Translations under genes and position numbers: made by a program
The notes under the pieces: generated by a model
Seen by the model: the letters and a program-made list of their open reading frames with translations, nothing else
What the model was told of the DNA's origin: nothing
Database searches by the model: none
In this document: piece by piece, positions 33,826-46,697 of the stretch
Layout: each line of letters opens with the position of its first letter
How positions within the stretch are numbered: position 1 is the stretch's first letter
Assembly: GCA_021234155.1 (NCBI GenBank)
Contig: JAJEKV010000032.1
Span: forward strand, 12,914,283-12,978,282
Origin: Isoetes taiwanensis
Lineage: Eukaryota > Streptophyta > Lycopodiopsida > Isoetales > Isoetaceae
Direction of reading: 5' to 3'
Length of the DNA: 64,000 nt

Positions 33826-36580
33826 CTAAACATATATAAAGCAGTTTCATTTTTTCCGTCCGCCTAAAAAAAAATCCTTATTTTCTCCTCGTCGTCAATC
33901 AACTGTGTTTGAATTTGTTTTTGAATCCGCGGCCATGAAATTTCTTATTGTGTTGCGAAGAAGCTTAGCAGATCTATGTCGGCAGAGATTTGGCGTTGCA
34001 GCTTCGAACTTTTGCATTACAACAATAGATTCGACAATCATTTCAAGTTTGCAGATCCTAAGTGATGTCTCCGACTAGATCAAATTTGAGCGACCCATTG
34101 AGCCGCGAATCCCATGAGCATACATTTGTTGGGTCGAAAGCTGCAAGCAAGGGGCAAATTCCGCCGCCTCTGTTAATTGATCCACTGTCTCTGCCACAGC
34201 TTCCGGCAATTTGCATCAAATTTGTGAATCTAACGGTTTTTACCTAATTTTGCTGTGAGTGCCACACCTGAGGAATTTTTTTTCTTTTGGCCCTAATTGC
34301 TTCTTCACTGCCACGTTCTTCCATGTAAACATTCAAATTTCGGTCTGGCTGCCATAGCTTCGGCATACAAAGGCGTACTATAGCTTTGCTTTGAAGCAAA
34401 TTGATCTGCAGCCAGCGGGGAAATGGCTGAGCTTCCGTCATTTTTGGCTGCTCCAATGATACATTTCATGAGTGTGCCTTGCCTTCGGGCCTTTGGAGCT
34501 ATGTGCAAAACATCAAGGTCTGTCTTACTATTTTCTTTTCAATTATGCCAAAGTCCTATATGGAGTATTTGAGATGGCCACTGATGCCGGACTTGCTATC
34601 CCCATGCCTAGATTTCATGCTTAGGTTAAAGTTTGTTGCAGACAGAATAGCAAGCCGCTTCCTGATAGATCATCTCTCTTCTCTTTTTATTTTCATTCCA
34701 TAAGAGCATCACAGATCTCATAAAATAGTCTACTTCTAAAGACTCTGGCATCAAATTTTGGTATCATGATTGTAGCAGTATTGACGGACATCTATTTAGT
34801 GAGCAAGCTTCTTATTACTATGTAACCTAGAGAAATTTTGTAGCCAAGATCTTCTGATCTTCAAATCAGCACCGAAAACTGTGATGTAGTACTAACTCGA
34901 CAAACTGGGGTTTTATTGGAAGGTTTTTGCACTATGCCAGAGTCAATTATATGAAGGCTATCTTAAAGGCTACTAATAAGTTCAAGGTACATCTTCTTTC
35001 CAAATTGCTTTCACTGATTCTAGCGCATCATCGTATTGTAGTTATGCTTATTAGCTGATTTACAGCAAAAACATGCTGAATTGTGGATATACAAAGTGGA
35101 GCTTCATATCCTAAACAAGTTCTTGTGGTACAAACTTACTCTTTTTGATGTATTTCAAGATTATGCAGAGCAAGAGCATGTAAATCTATTTCAAATAGTA
35201 TTCAATTTAAGTACATACTGAAATATTAGTTCTTAAATACTAGTTGAGATCATAAACTGTATTGCATGTTTTTTTCCTCATAACAAGTTTACTTGGTTTT
35301 TGCTAGCCAATGATGTGCTTCAAAATCAATGCAATACAGAAGATAAGGAGTTCAAAGTGCTAACAATGTTAATGTGTATATATTAAACGGATGAAGTTGA
35401 TAAGCAGTTAAATGTAGATGCTCTTTAAATTATTAGATTCAACAACAGAATGTGATTGCAAACCTTTGGCTCTTGCACGCTTTATTTGACAGACTCAATC
35501 GAGATTCCTTTGCAAATTGAAGAAAATGATACATTCTTCAACCTTGTGTCAGATAAAGCTATAAGGGTCATTACAAAAGGTAATCATTTTCAATGTTCTA
35601 TCTTTGCATTGTTGTCTTGCCTATGAATTAGTACAATATTTTGCAATGAGTCCAATCTCTTCACTAGTGCAGGTGGTTGCTGTATTGCAGATTTACATAC
35701 CCTTGGAATGGTGCTGCCATTGTTTAATTATTAGAAGATCAAGTGCACCTTTGTGCGTCAGAGCAGCTAAATAATCTAAAAGCACAACAAGAAGTAATGG
35801 AATGCAAAGGATTTGAGGTTCCTTTCAAGAAGCTTGCTGATGGTAATGCCACGTATAAAGCATTTGGTGCCATTTCATGTAAGGAAGTGCTTGAGATGAA
35901 GGGCTTTGTGTTGTGCTTCTAGAAACCATGCTAATAGAGAACTAAGGCAATGATGCTTTGACAAGATTGTTTTACTGAATTTCTCTGTGTGTGTTGCAGG
36001 GTCTGTCCTTCCTTGTGACGAGCCTTTATTTTGATGCTTGCATTTTGACTGCATGAAAAGATATGCCTTGGGATATTCTATTATGAACAATCCCTTCACA
36101 AGGTGTACTATCCATTTTGCCAAATACAAGTAGACATAAGGAGAACATTAAAGAAGCATATGCCCCATTATGGCCTTTCAAGTTAGAAGCTGTAGATTAT
36201 ACAAATTCTATTGGCCAACATTAATGCATCATTGGTGTAATTTCATGTATTCACAAAGTAGCACCAAGTGGCACAAAACTCTCTCTTCTCGTTTTCTAAC
36301 ACAACACCTTACTCGCTAAAGCATCCTTAAAGAAAAGCTTGGATGGATGAGCAAAATTATGAGAATCATAATCCTTTATGTACAATGATCTAAATGATTG
36401 GAAAAAGAATAACACATAGGTTTTGCATTATTGCTTCTTTGTTTGTACAATCACATATTTCAATATGAATTGGTTAAAAATACAAAAATTCCGATGGCCA
36501 CTACAACCTTGCCTTCTCTTTCTTCTTCCTTTTTTTTTTCCCCTTCCCAACACACTTAAGACAACGGTGTTGGGAAAGAG
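33826..36580. other. Low-coding stretch with a few exon-like phrases
   Basis: No gene model holds. Plus-strand phrases that look coding and end at GT: YARVNYMKAILKATNKFK (34930-34988), and SIEIPLQIEENDTFFNLVSD followed by KAIRVITK (about 35492-35580, after an AG and before gtaatc). Neither family is recognised. They may be exons of a decayed or undetected gene. Confidence 0.35.
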
Positions 36581-36622
36581 AAATGTTCGCGGCGGCCTTG
36601 GCCGCCGCGATAAATTTCTTGT
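36581..36622 (+). promoter_or_regulatory. 42-bp hairpin-plus-TATA motif, copy 2
   Basis: Here the core is a perfect 10-bp stem with a 2-base loop (cgcggcggcc, tt, ggccgccgcg). A TATA-like gtatatataaac follows directly. Preceded at about 36544-36576 by another inverted pair, ttcccaacac/gtgttgggaa. Confidence 0.5.
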
Positions 36623-37149
36623 ATATATAAACACACTTTGATGTGTGGGACACATCAGTTGCTCCTTTCCATCTGGGCCGTCGAGTTTCAGGGGTTTAAG
36701 CTCGGCCACATGTTTAGATGTGAGGGCATGCATAGGCATGCATAGGGGCATGCACCTCATCTCTGAACCGTCGGATCAAAGGGGAAGGCGAAATCATAGC
36801 CCTTGATTTTTCTAAGAAAGGTGCAAGGAAGGTTCCTTAAGGGTGATTTAGTGTAGCAGATCTTAGCCGTTAGATCAAAAGATGAGGATAAATCCTAGCC
36901 ATTAAGTTCTTTTATTAAAGTGCATTTATTTTTAAATGTGGTGAGGTGGCATCCTCATTAATAAAAAGGTAGTGAGGTGGCAAGCATTTATTGGGTGGAC
37001 CTTCTAGGAAGCTTCTTTTTCTTTTTTAATCGCCTCAAAAGCATTAGAGGGGGTTGGATGAAGGTGGGGTCCACACCTTAGATTCCTCTCATCGAGAGCT
37101 TTCCAACGAATGGTGCTTTGACACCATTCCACCATAGCTGGAGCCAACG
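36623..37149. other. Spacer with short repeated phrases
   Basis: No gene. It contains repeated forms of ccgttagatcaaa and atcctagcc, and a pair of ggcatgcataggggcatgc-like phrases (36725-36752). Confidence 0.5.
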
Positions 37150-38405
37150 TGATCAGATCCTAAGAATTTTAGAATTTTACGAAATCTATGTTAATTTAAA
37201 AGAATCTAAAGGAATCTTCTTGAAATCTAGAGGAATCTGAATAAAACCTTAGGGAACGTAGTGGAATCTCAAGAGGATCTTTGAGAATCTAAAGGAATCT
37301 TCATAGGATCTTAAAGAATCTAGAAAAATCTGCATAGAATCTTAGGGGATCTATGGGATTCTTGGGAGAACATTTGAGAATCTGGGGGTATCTCATAAGA
37401 TCTAAGGGAAGCTAAGAAAATTTACATAGATTTTTGAGGAATCTATAGGAATCTTAGAATAGTCTTTGGAAATTTAGAGGAATCTCAAGATAATCTTAGG
37501 GACTATGGGAATCTCAAGAGGATCTATGGGAATTTGGGGGAATCTTCATAGAATATTTGAGAATCTAGGGTAATCTTGATAAGATTTTAGAGAATCTATA
37601 TAGAATCTTGGGGAATCATGAGAATGTTGAGAGAAGTTTTGGGAATCCTGATGGAAACTTTGAGAATCTAGGGGAATCTCGATGGAATCTTGGAGAGTCT
37701 AAGGAATTCTTCATAGGATCTTAGAGAATCTACAGGAATCTACATAGAATCTTCAGGAATCTATAGGAATCTTGAGAGAATCTAGAGGAATCTTGAAGAA
37801 TCTATATAAAATCTTGGGGAATTTACAAGAACCTTGGGATAATCTTTTATGATCTAGAGGAATCTTGATGGAATCTTGGAGAATCTTGAGGATTTTCATA
37901 TAATCTAAGGGAATCTATGAGAATATACATAGAATCTTGAAAATGTAGATGAATCTGGGGATAGTCTTTGAAAATCTAGGGGAATCTCCATAGAATTTTA
38001 AGAATCTAAGAGAATCTTTCATATTGTGTGTATTTTCAGGGTATTTTTCACACATTTTTGTCTCAGAAAAATCTTCTTCGAATCTTGGAATCTTAACAGA
38101 ATTTATGGTACTTCCAAAGAATCTAGAGGAATCTTCCTGGAATCTTTGAGAATCTAAAGGAATCTCAAGAAAATCTTGGAATCTATCGGAATCACAAGAG
38201 AATCTTTGCGAATCCAGAGAAATCCAAGGGAATCTTCATAAAATCTTTGAGAATCTAGGAGAATCTTGATGGACCCTTGGAGAATCTACGGGAATGTTCA
38301 TAGGATCTTAGAGAATCTAAGATAAGCTACATAGAATCTTGGGGAATCTTGAAAGAATCTTGGAGAATCTAGAGGAATCTTGGAATAATCTTTTATAATC
38401 TGGTA
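37150..38405. repeat. Degenerate GAATCT-rich tandem repeat, array 2 (about 1.25 kb)
   Basis: The core gaatct recurs almost throughout at 10-13 base spacing, in phrases such as gaatctagaggaatctt and cttcatagaatctt. Units are diverged, so the array is old or made by a process that tolerates variation. One break (about 38020-38070) contains other sequence. It encodes no protein. Confidence 0.9.
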
Positions 38406-38615
38406 GGCCCTAAATAATAATAAATTTGTATATATATAAAAAGGTATCTTACCCATTTTCGCTTTCTTATCCATATTTCCCCTTCATATTGTTGAAGAGC
38501 ATGTTTTTTTAAAAATTGAAATACAAAAAGAATATGTCAACTCATGTGTATTGAATACTATAGTCGTGTATGCTATATTCGTAGATGCAAAAGGAGTTGA
38601 GCAATTGTCCATAGA

Positions 38616-38935
38616 GAATGGTTTGTTGAAAATTTTTCTAACTTTTTAAACAATATATATTGTCAAATTTTAGAAATGGAACTAATTGCCGAAGTTTTGG
38701 CAGCTCTTTTTGATGATTTATGTCTTTTAATAGGAATGCAAAATTGCATTTTACAATGAACCATGTCAAGCTTAGTTAGAGAATGGTTTGGATTTGCAAA
38801 TTTATCTAACTCAGGTGTTTATAATTTAAGCAATATATATTGTCAAATTGTGGACATGGTGGCAGCTCTGTTTGAGGATTTTAGTAAGCAGCAATGCAAA
38901 ATTGCATTTTCTATGAACCATCTCAACCTTAGTTA
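38616..38935. repeat. Diverged tandem duplication, about 160 bp x 2
   Basis: Both units start agaatggtttg, contain aatatatattgtcaaatt and gcaaaattgcatttt, and end with a form of cttagtta; copies at about 38616-38780 and 38781-38935. Confidence 0.75.
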
Positions 38936-39191
38936 AAAAGAAAAATCCTTGGATATGTTGCATGAACATTTGTTTAAAATGCCATAGAATATATTTCATT
39001 GCAAGGATATGGTGCTCATATAAAACATGCAATTGGATTCAATAATTATTCTTTGCACTTCACATAAAAAGGCTTCGTCATTCCATATTTAATCCAAGTG
39101 ATAGTTGGATTCAGTACATTATTCTTTGCACTTCACATCAAAGTCTTTGCCATTCCATGTGTATCCTAACTGATATGCCTTGCAGATTTAT

Positions 39192-39251
39192 TTTTTGTAA
39201 AGGACAATAAGGAAAACCTGGTTTTTGTAAAGGACAATAAGGAAAACCTGG
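39192..39251. repeat. Perfect tandem duplication, 30 bp x 2
   Basis: The unit begins tttttgtaaaggacaata and ends aaaacctgg. Confidence 0.95.
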
Positions 39252-40049
39252 TTTAAGGTCTCTTATGCACGATATATGCATAATATGTTCCATGGTATCA
39301 AGGCTGTGCTTTTAGGTCCATCTTGCTCTATCTTGCTTTCAAAAGAATTTGCAACATCTCTGTCCGACAAAATTTCCACGTTTTATTCTTAAAGTACTAA
39401 AATTTATTCTTCTCTTAAGGGTAGCGAATGGCAGAGTCATGAGCGCCTGTGGACGAAGAGGATGGATTATGCCTGTGGATAGAGAGGACAATCCATTCTT
39501 TATGTTTTTTTTATTGATTCTACTCAAGTCCAAGCCCTTCCATCTCACCTTGCTCTGTCACTCCGTGGTAGTATTTGCTTCAACCCTTGCGTCGGGGAGC
39601 TTCTGTGTCTGGGAACTTCTGTGACCTTTTTGCGTCTGGGAACTTCTGTGGGGAGGCCAGTGCAGTCTCTGTGGAATATTTGGTCTTCACTAGCATGGCT
39701 AAACTCAGGCAAACATTATCATGTTTGAATTTGGTGCAGTCAAGAGCCTTAGAGGCAACACTTACAACAGAAAAAGATATAGGTGTCTCTATTTTATTCT
39801 ATGATTAATCTCACTTATAGTGTGACCCTCCCCGAACCTGTACAATGCTCCCATCGTAAAATGATGGGAAATTCTCCTCCCATGGCGACTCCATCACCAC
39901 AGAAAGGCCCTCCGTCTGGCTCGGACCACTGGTGATGGGCAAGTGTCCGGGTGAAGGACACGGAGGTGTCATTCGTCCTGGGCATGCCTTTTATGGGAAT
40001 CCTATATAGCAGAAGCGTACATATATGTTAGCACCTGGCAACAATGCAA
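39252..40049. other. Spacer left of the CACTA element
   Basis: No gene recognised. The part from about 39830 to 40010 is GC-richer and resembles in composition the DNA right of the element (47690-48260), as if the CACTA had split one older block. Confidence 0.4.
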
Positions 40050-40270
40050 ATAAATAATATGCCACCACGAAGGGTGGCTCATCCATTACAATATGAGCAA
40101 CGACATATAGTGTCAACCCTTATGACAAGGCATAAGTCTAGTGTCAATTTTGTGTCGACTGCTACTATCTTGACACAAAGTGCTTGTGTTGTGTCAAGTT
40201 TATGTCTAGTGCATAGTGTCAAACATCCCGTCCAATGCAATGACATCCTTTTGTCAACTTTTTTATCGCA

Positions 40271-40529
40271 ATTTAAGTTGGTTATTGCAACAAATTTTGA
40301 ACAATATTATAACTAAGATGTAACAACCTTTTCTTAAGACTTGTAACAAAATGGTATCCAAATTTTTATCTATTATTTCAACTGAATTGTGAGAAGCATT
40401 TGTCCAATTTAAGTGGATTGTTGCAACAACTTTTAAACAACATTATAACTATGTCGCTACAATATTTTCTTTAAGACTTATAACAGAATGCCATCCAACT
40501 TTGTATCTAGTATTTCAACAAAATTGTGT
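40271..40529. repeat. Diverged tandem duplication in the CACTA subterminal region, about 137-bp spacing
   Basis: Units start atttaagt and contain attgcaacaa and cttaagac; they end near aattgtg at 40394 and 40529. Confidence 0.7.
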
Positions 40530-41023
40530 TGTGTATTCATACATAAGATATAATACTGCACCAAGGGATATTACTTGGTACGATTCAAGAATGATTTATA
40601 TATTTAAGAACTAGTTGGATGAAGGGGAATAGTAAATGGTGAACAATGTGAACCAAGGAGCAAACCTATTAGGAAGGCAAGATCCATCAAGTATGAGATA
40701 CTTAAATGTACATAACATATATCGAAACTCCAGGAACTACTCTTTATATGACGAATAAATGAATTCATAGAATTGCAAGAAGGTGCAAACAAATGCCAGT
40801 CCAATTTAGATCGCTCTTGTAGGCTGCATCTCAACGGATGGACGCTTCCTCTTGAATGATGATCCCGGAGGATGAGTAGCAAGAAGAGGAACCTCTAGTT
40901 TCTCAAGATTTACAAGGAATTAGTGATAGTTCCATAATTTAGAGACGACAAATTTGGAAAGACAACACTCAATATCAAATGATCTAAACCATAGTAGTAA
41001 TTGCAATAAGATTACAATGTTGA

Positions 41024-43470
41024 TTATTCATATGTGAACACATCAATTTGTTCACCTAGATCATGCTCAATGTCATCTATCTCATCATCATCTAGATGTA
41101 AACGAAGAGCCAAACCTCTAATTGCTTCAGAATGATCATGTGCATGTCCAATAATTTCTTCGTCTTCAGTGTAATCCTCATCATGAACATGAACATGGAT
41201 TGGCGAATTAAATGGAGATCGGAGCACATAATTCGCTTCTTTATCAACCTCCTCTCTTCGTGAAAGTGCTAATGGTGATTCGAAAGAAACATGTTCATCC
41301 ATATCCTCCTCATGCAAATTACTTTCGAGATAACCTTCTCCCAAATATGCACCCTCCTCTTCAATGTCTTCTCCTTCTCCTTCTCCTTCTCCTTCTCCTT
41401 CTCCTTTGTCATGCAATAATGTGTCATCATCATTATTAGTGATGTCTAGAACAGCCTCGCGGTGGCCACCACCACCACCACCACCATCAACATCATCAGC
41501 ATCATCAGCAGATAAAGCAATTATACGTCGAGCTCTTGGTTGACAATGTACGACAATCCACCAGTTTGTGTCATTAGGATTCTCATGGATAAATATCTGC
41601 TCAACCTGACTTGGAAACACGAAAGGTTCTTTCATTTCAGCCAATACCTTTGAAGAATCCACTTCCATAAATCCAGATGGATGAGTCCTAACTGTTTTGC
41701 CACGACCTCTATATACAACTTTGAACCATCGTGCCTTCAAGACATTGACATGAAATCTGCGATAATCCAACTCAATAATGTCTGTCAGGATTCCCACATA
41801 ATCCAGGTTACTCTCCAGAAGGTTGCGATCCCTGTTACTAGATTGACTTTTTTGTTCAAATTCTGCGCTGATGCCTGAATCAAATGTAACCCTACACTTA
41901 TCAACATTGTTGATGCGAAGATGCTGTCCATATGCCCACATTGAAGTATAGAATCGCGCCTAGAACCAAATTATAATAGTTATGAGTAATACAGTATAAA
42001 GAGAATGAAATTTAGGACCAGAGATTTATAATTTTTTACCTTCTTGCTACAACCAAGGGCAAGCTCATAATCATCATCCGGAATACCTTGGCCACGATCT
42101 TTAGCTTCGTCCATATGAGCCAACAACCATGCACTATCCATAACATCTGGTAAACTAGATTGTCCCATTGATCGTCCCGTTGACCTTCTATGTGCATCCT
42201 CCTTAGCAATTTCGTATATGTCCCTCCACGGTTGCAAACTTGCAGTATTATTAAGGACAAATGTGCTTATAGCAATAAGCATGTCATCACTCAAACTTCG
42301 TTCTACTCCATTACCTTGTAATACTTCTGACGTAATCTCTTTGAGTTCTTCTTTTTCCCACAATTTAGGAGCATCTGGATGGCATGAGATAGTGGCATCA
42401 TTTAGATAAAATAATGTTTCTTGGACAAGATGGCCTTCAGCCATGCAACCCTCCGGTTTTGCCATTTGACGCACAAAGTTTTTGAGCACCTTCATGTAGC
42501 GCTCCAGAAAGAACATCCATCTGCTGGGAGCAGGTCCTGCCAACCTTATCTCATTTGGAATATGCATCAAGAGATGTACCTATGTATGTAAGCACCTTGT
42601 TAATTATGCGTATAACTGCTAGAAATAAAACTGTACTCGTAGTTGCTACGTATGACTACATAACATTTCTTTAGTAGTACCTGGAGGTCAAGAAAACTGG
42701 TGGGAAATTCCTTTTCAATGTCACAAAGCAGTATAATCACTTCCTCCTCCACTTTTGATATCTCGGCCACTTCAATTTCTTTGGAAGAGACCCACCTTGC
42801 AAATTTACCCAATCGAAATATAATACTCCTTACTTGTGGAGTCAAGAAGTCGCCGATCACACATGGAAGTATATGCTGCAAAGTCCACGAAGTATCATTG
42901 CATGCTGCAATACAATTTATTCCAAGAAATGAAAGCACAAGAACCAAAGTATACCTGAAGAAACTTATGCCAATCATGTGTCTTTAATCCAGTGAGGCCA
43001 CCTTTTTTAGTAAATGCCTTTCTCAAAGAAGCCCCATATCCGGTTGGTGTGCGCACCTTTGCTATCCTCTTGTTCACTTCGGCCTGCTGTTTCTTTCCTA
43101 GGACCCATGCACCTTGTTTCCACGTCAGAGTCTTCTTGCCGACCCTCCTGATGGGCCAATATTTCCTTTTTATTTTTTGCTCTTTCAGATCCATCCTAGC
43201 ACCCAAGGTTTCCCATTCTCCTGTTAAATGTTGCCAAAGAGAATGAGCAACATTCTTGAAAATGTGCATAGGGTCTAGTAAATGGACCAACTCCAAGTCA
43301 GTCCAGTACTCCAACCTATAAAAAATTGATAACCTCTTCATTCCAGGAGGAGTTTTTGCATTGGAATCCTTATAACCAGTCAAATAATCCACATTGGGAT
43401 TCATCTCCTGCCAAGCATCAATAGATAGTCTAAGTTTCAATAGATAGTCTGTTTGTCCATGGATTGTCAT
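41024..43470 (-). CDS. TNP2-like CACTA transposase, C-terminal 728 residues (5'-truncated)
   Basis: Exons on the minus strand: 43470-42955, 42875-42681, 42579-42040, 41959-41024; all introns are GT-AG and all joins phase 0. The first exon holds the end of the Transposase_21 domain (KRLSIFYRLEYWTDL, LLDPMHIFKNV) and leads into DUF4218 (HDWHKFLQ joined to HILPC; RYMKVLKNFVRQMAKPEGCM). The last exon has a DUF4216-like part (YRGRGKTVRTHPSGFMEVD, FPSQVEQIFIHENP) and an acidic tail with GE and Gly runs from microsatellites at 41375-41405 and 41466-41486. Such proteins cut at the CACTA ends. The N-terminal catalytic part is missing upstream of about 43490, where unrelated LTR-like DNA begins. Otherwise well preserved. 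Confidence 0.85.
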
Positions 43471-43668
43471 AGGAGTCCATGTTGTATCATTTGTTTGCTA
43501 ATTTGATGTACTTGTTTGCTAATTTGTCCTACTTGTCGTTTGTCATTTCCGTTTCTTTCTTTGCATAAGCTTGCCTCTTTGAGTTTTCAAATTGAAGCGC
43601 CTAATCCTAAAAAGCTAACAAAGTTTCCCCAAGGTGATTTATGCTAAGTTTCATCCCAAGCCCTGAGC

Positions 43669-44900
43669 TCTGGTACCATGAATACTTTGGATCATTATTT
43701 AGAAATGAAAGAAAGATACAGCAGGATACAAGCGCCTAATAGAAACACCCTATGCCAGTCAGCAGTGGAAAATCAGCTTCTCCTTCACTGGATATTTACC
43801 CGAATGGTAAGTTTTTGGAAATAGCTCCAGGCTGCCCTTGCTAGTCTCCCAAACGTCCACCCAAATCTGCCTTCAACCATGATACCAAGAACCTGAAAGC
43901 AAGGTGAGGTATGGACTGAGTGAGCCTAGATAGGAGTGGAAAAGAAGATGAGATTCTGCCACTTTATGAAAGGACATGTCAGCAGCTCTAGGGAATAATA
44001 ATGGCCATGACTAGATGCCTTTGCTATGGGCCAAGCTTGGAGGCAAAAGAATACCGTCTTCCTGCCACACTTTTATTTGGACTTTCTTGGTAAGATCTTT
44101 ACAACCAGCGTTATTTCCTTGTGAAAGATAATCAGGATATGTTTACGTAGGATATTCAACAGATTTGATATAATGTCTATCAACGTTTTCTTTTCTGTTG
44201 TGCAGGCTTTGCTTTGTTATTTCAGAAATTCTGGTTAATTGTCCTGGCTTGTAAATCAGTGCACTAATCATAACACTTTTCTAACTCTGTATACATTGCC
44301 TTACGGCTCTGTGTTGGATGTGTTCAACTCGCAGTTTGCTGGTTACAGATGCCCATGCTAGAAGATCACTGCCTAACTTGACACATGCCCTATGGTGATA
44401 GATTCGTGCTCAACTCTCGCTGATAGCTTTTTAGAGATGCCCAAGCTAGAATATCACTCTAACTTGACAATGATACACCCTGTGGTACATCTATGAGTAA
44501 GATCACTACCGACAAGATCTGAATCTATATATAGAATTGACCAGATATGTCATAGAAAATGCCGCCATTGACTGCAGGTTAAAATTCTCTTTGCCACAGT
44601 CAATGACAACTTCGATTTTGCTATTCATACATTAATCTAGTTCTGGACCCTCTTTTCCCTGTTATTCCTGACTGTCACCTTAACATTTTATATGTTCTTT
44701 TCATTATTTCATGTTTGCACTTCGATATCTTGTGTTTTATTTCATTACCCAGGCTGAAGCTATGCATCATTTCCATTCTGAACTGCATCATTGTGAATGA
44801 TTGATCTGGAACATGGCCATATGAATATAGGAAGTAAATGTTTTGATGAAACTAGATTTCTCTTGTACTGCAGCATATGTGCAGCATATGCACATATGTT
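43669..44900 (-). mobile_element. LTR-retroelement fragment inserted in the CACTA element (candidate)
   Basis: On the minus strand an LTR-like end gtattca (43685-43679) is followed directly by tggtaccagagctcaggg (43678 downward), one base off the initiator-tRNA-Met primer site seen in the copia fragment at 14036-14052. The LTR would extend rightward; its far end could not be fixed. It lies exactly where the transposase 5' part is missing. The evidence is the primer site and position only. Confidence 0.4.
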
Positions 44901-44922
44901 CTCAATTCATGTTTGAATGCAG

Positions 44923-46697
44923 GTATGCTTTCATAAAGGGGAATTGTTGAGGGATGATGCGGGACGCGAATTTGAGCAAAAAGCATCGGATGCCTTGAAA
45001 ACGTATTGTAGGGAGGTTGATAAACTTTTTAAAGAAATAAAGCCACGTCATCTGCAGCGGACCTTGAAGTACATCTACGAGCAGTTTGGCGATGGACTAT
45101 CCGAGATGGATGTCATGAAATTCTTGAAAAAGCGGTGGAAACACTGGAGGTCAGAAATTATATCACTTCTTATGCCTTAATGAACCCGTAAAAATTCTTT
45201 TTTTTTGGTTTAAAACTATAGGGAAAATCTTCGAAGGAATGTGCGAAACAATAACGCACTGAAACCAATGCATGTCGATGATGAAAGTTGGAAGAGGTTT
45301 GTCGAGCTTTGTGGTAGGAATTATCAACGGCAAAAGATCTTTGCCGCCAAACGCAAGAGGCAAAGAAATGACCGGGCTGGAGGCATTATGTCCATTAAAA
45401 CTAAGTTTGTAAGTGCTTAATCACTTTGCACAATTTCAAATGCTTTTCTTTAACTTTTTGTGAATTCAAATACAATGCAGTTTCAGGATTGGGGGTCCAT
45501 GCCCACGGAGGATTTGTTACAGGAAATTATAGCAAAAGGCGGGTATGAAGCATGGAGGAAGAAGATGATTGCAAAAGGCTTTGTGCCAAAAAAGGTGTGT
45601 ACTTTCGATTTTTTCTTTCGAAATCAGTGTCTTGCATGCATTACATTTATTATTTTCACTTGTGATAGTTGTTGGCATGTTCATTGCTCAACTTTGCCTT
45701 TTAAAGTGAACTTTCCTCTTTCCTCTTCCTCATGTGTAGCTTCTGCAGCAGCCACAACAACTCCAAGCAGCAAATGCTGATGCAAATGTAGCTTCTGACG
45801 CAAATGCTGCTGCAGCAGCAACATAACTTTCTTATAAGCCTTATTTACTAGTAGGCTACATTAAGCAGCCATGAGTCCAAACTCCCGTTCACCATGTGTA
45901 CATACACAAGCAAGTTCTCCTTTCCAAATGAACAGTATCCAAGCAAAGTTGAATAGAATTTGATGTTTCCTTGCATCCTGGTCTACGTACTATTAAGCAG
46001 CAGTGAAGCAATTAGCTACTAGAATTATTAAGCTTCGCTTTTTCTGCTACTTGTGGCAATTTCTCATGAACAAAAAAGAGTTGCAGCTTGTACTAACAAT
46101 GCTGCCACATAATTTCTGATTCCTGCACTTATTTTAGGTTCTTGCGCATTGTTTATCCCTTTACTTCTTGTTGTGCACATTACATTGGACATACAATTTG
46201 CAATATTAATATCTTAATGGTTTGTTTCTTTGTCTTATGAATCCTTATTGCAAAGAGTAAGTGCTATAGAAGAGCTCGTAGGTATTTTACTTTGGTGGCT
46301 GTAAATATTCATGTTTGAGCAAGAATTATTTTAGTTCTAAGTGATTTATTTTTCAATGGCAGCATAAAGCCTTGGACTATCTTAACGGGACAAGCCCAGG
46401 TGTCATCTTTAAGATAAAACCCAAGAAGGAGAAAGAAGTTACAAACAGGGTAAGTGTATTTCATTCAATAATCGTGGTTTGTGTGAATTTAAATTAATCT
46501 TATGTTTATATATTATACATGCAGAATATTTGCTATATTGATAGTGACTCTGATAAAGAACCTGATAAAGAACAGGTATGAAGGGCTATCAAAGCGTTTG
46601 TATTACATGAAATTCTTTTAATTCAAGCTAATTTCTCCCTTGAACTAATTAGGAGGAAGACAACGATGAAGGCAAAAGAAATGAAGATGGACTCTAG
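44923..46697 (+). CDS. CACTA second gene, Transposase_24-like (5' end missing)
   Basis: Exons 44923-45149, 45222-45408 and 45481-45594 join in frame across GT-AG introns and encode a basic protein: FEQKASDALKTYCREVDKL, then MKFLKKRWKHWR, then ESWKRFVELCGRNYQRQK with AKRKRQRNDRAGG, resembling the Transposase_24 (Ptta/En/Spm) family of plant CACTA elements. After 45594 two endings are possible: exon 45740-45826 (Gln/Ala-rich, TAA), or exons 46363-46449, 46525-46575 and 46653-46697 (acidic, ending NEDGL). All exons are phase 0, so both splice cleanly. The start is unknown; an acceptor precedes 44923, so earlier exons lie in or beyond the LTR-like insert. It runs divergently from tnp2. In En/Spm elements the second protein binds subterminal repeats; here that is inference. 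Confidence 0.65.

Noticed and set aside
33935-34030. Short ORF beginning MKFLIVLRRSLADL downstream of the hairpin-TATA motif
   Set aside because: Only 31 codons, no conserved feature, and the downstream frame at 34062 does not join it through a credible intron.
41372-41410. CCTTCT repeats resembling a possible array
   Set aside because: A simple microsatellite inside the transposase exon encoding a Gly-Glu run; no spacers, so not a CRISPR-like array.
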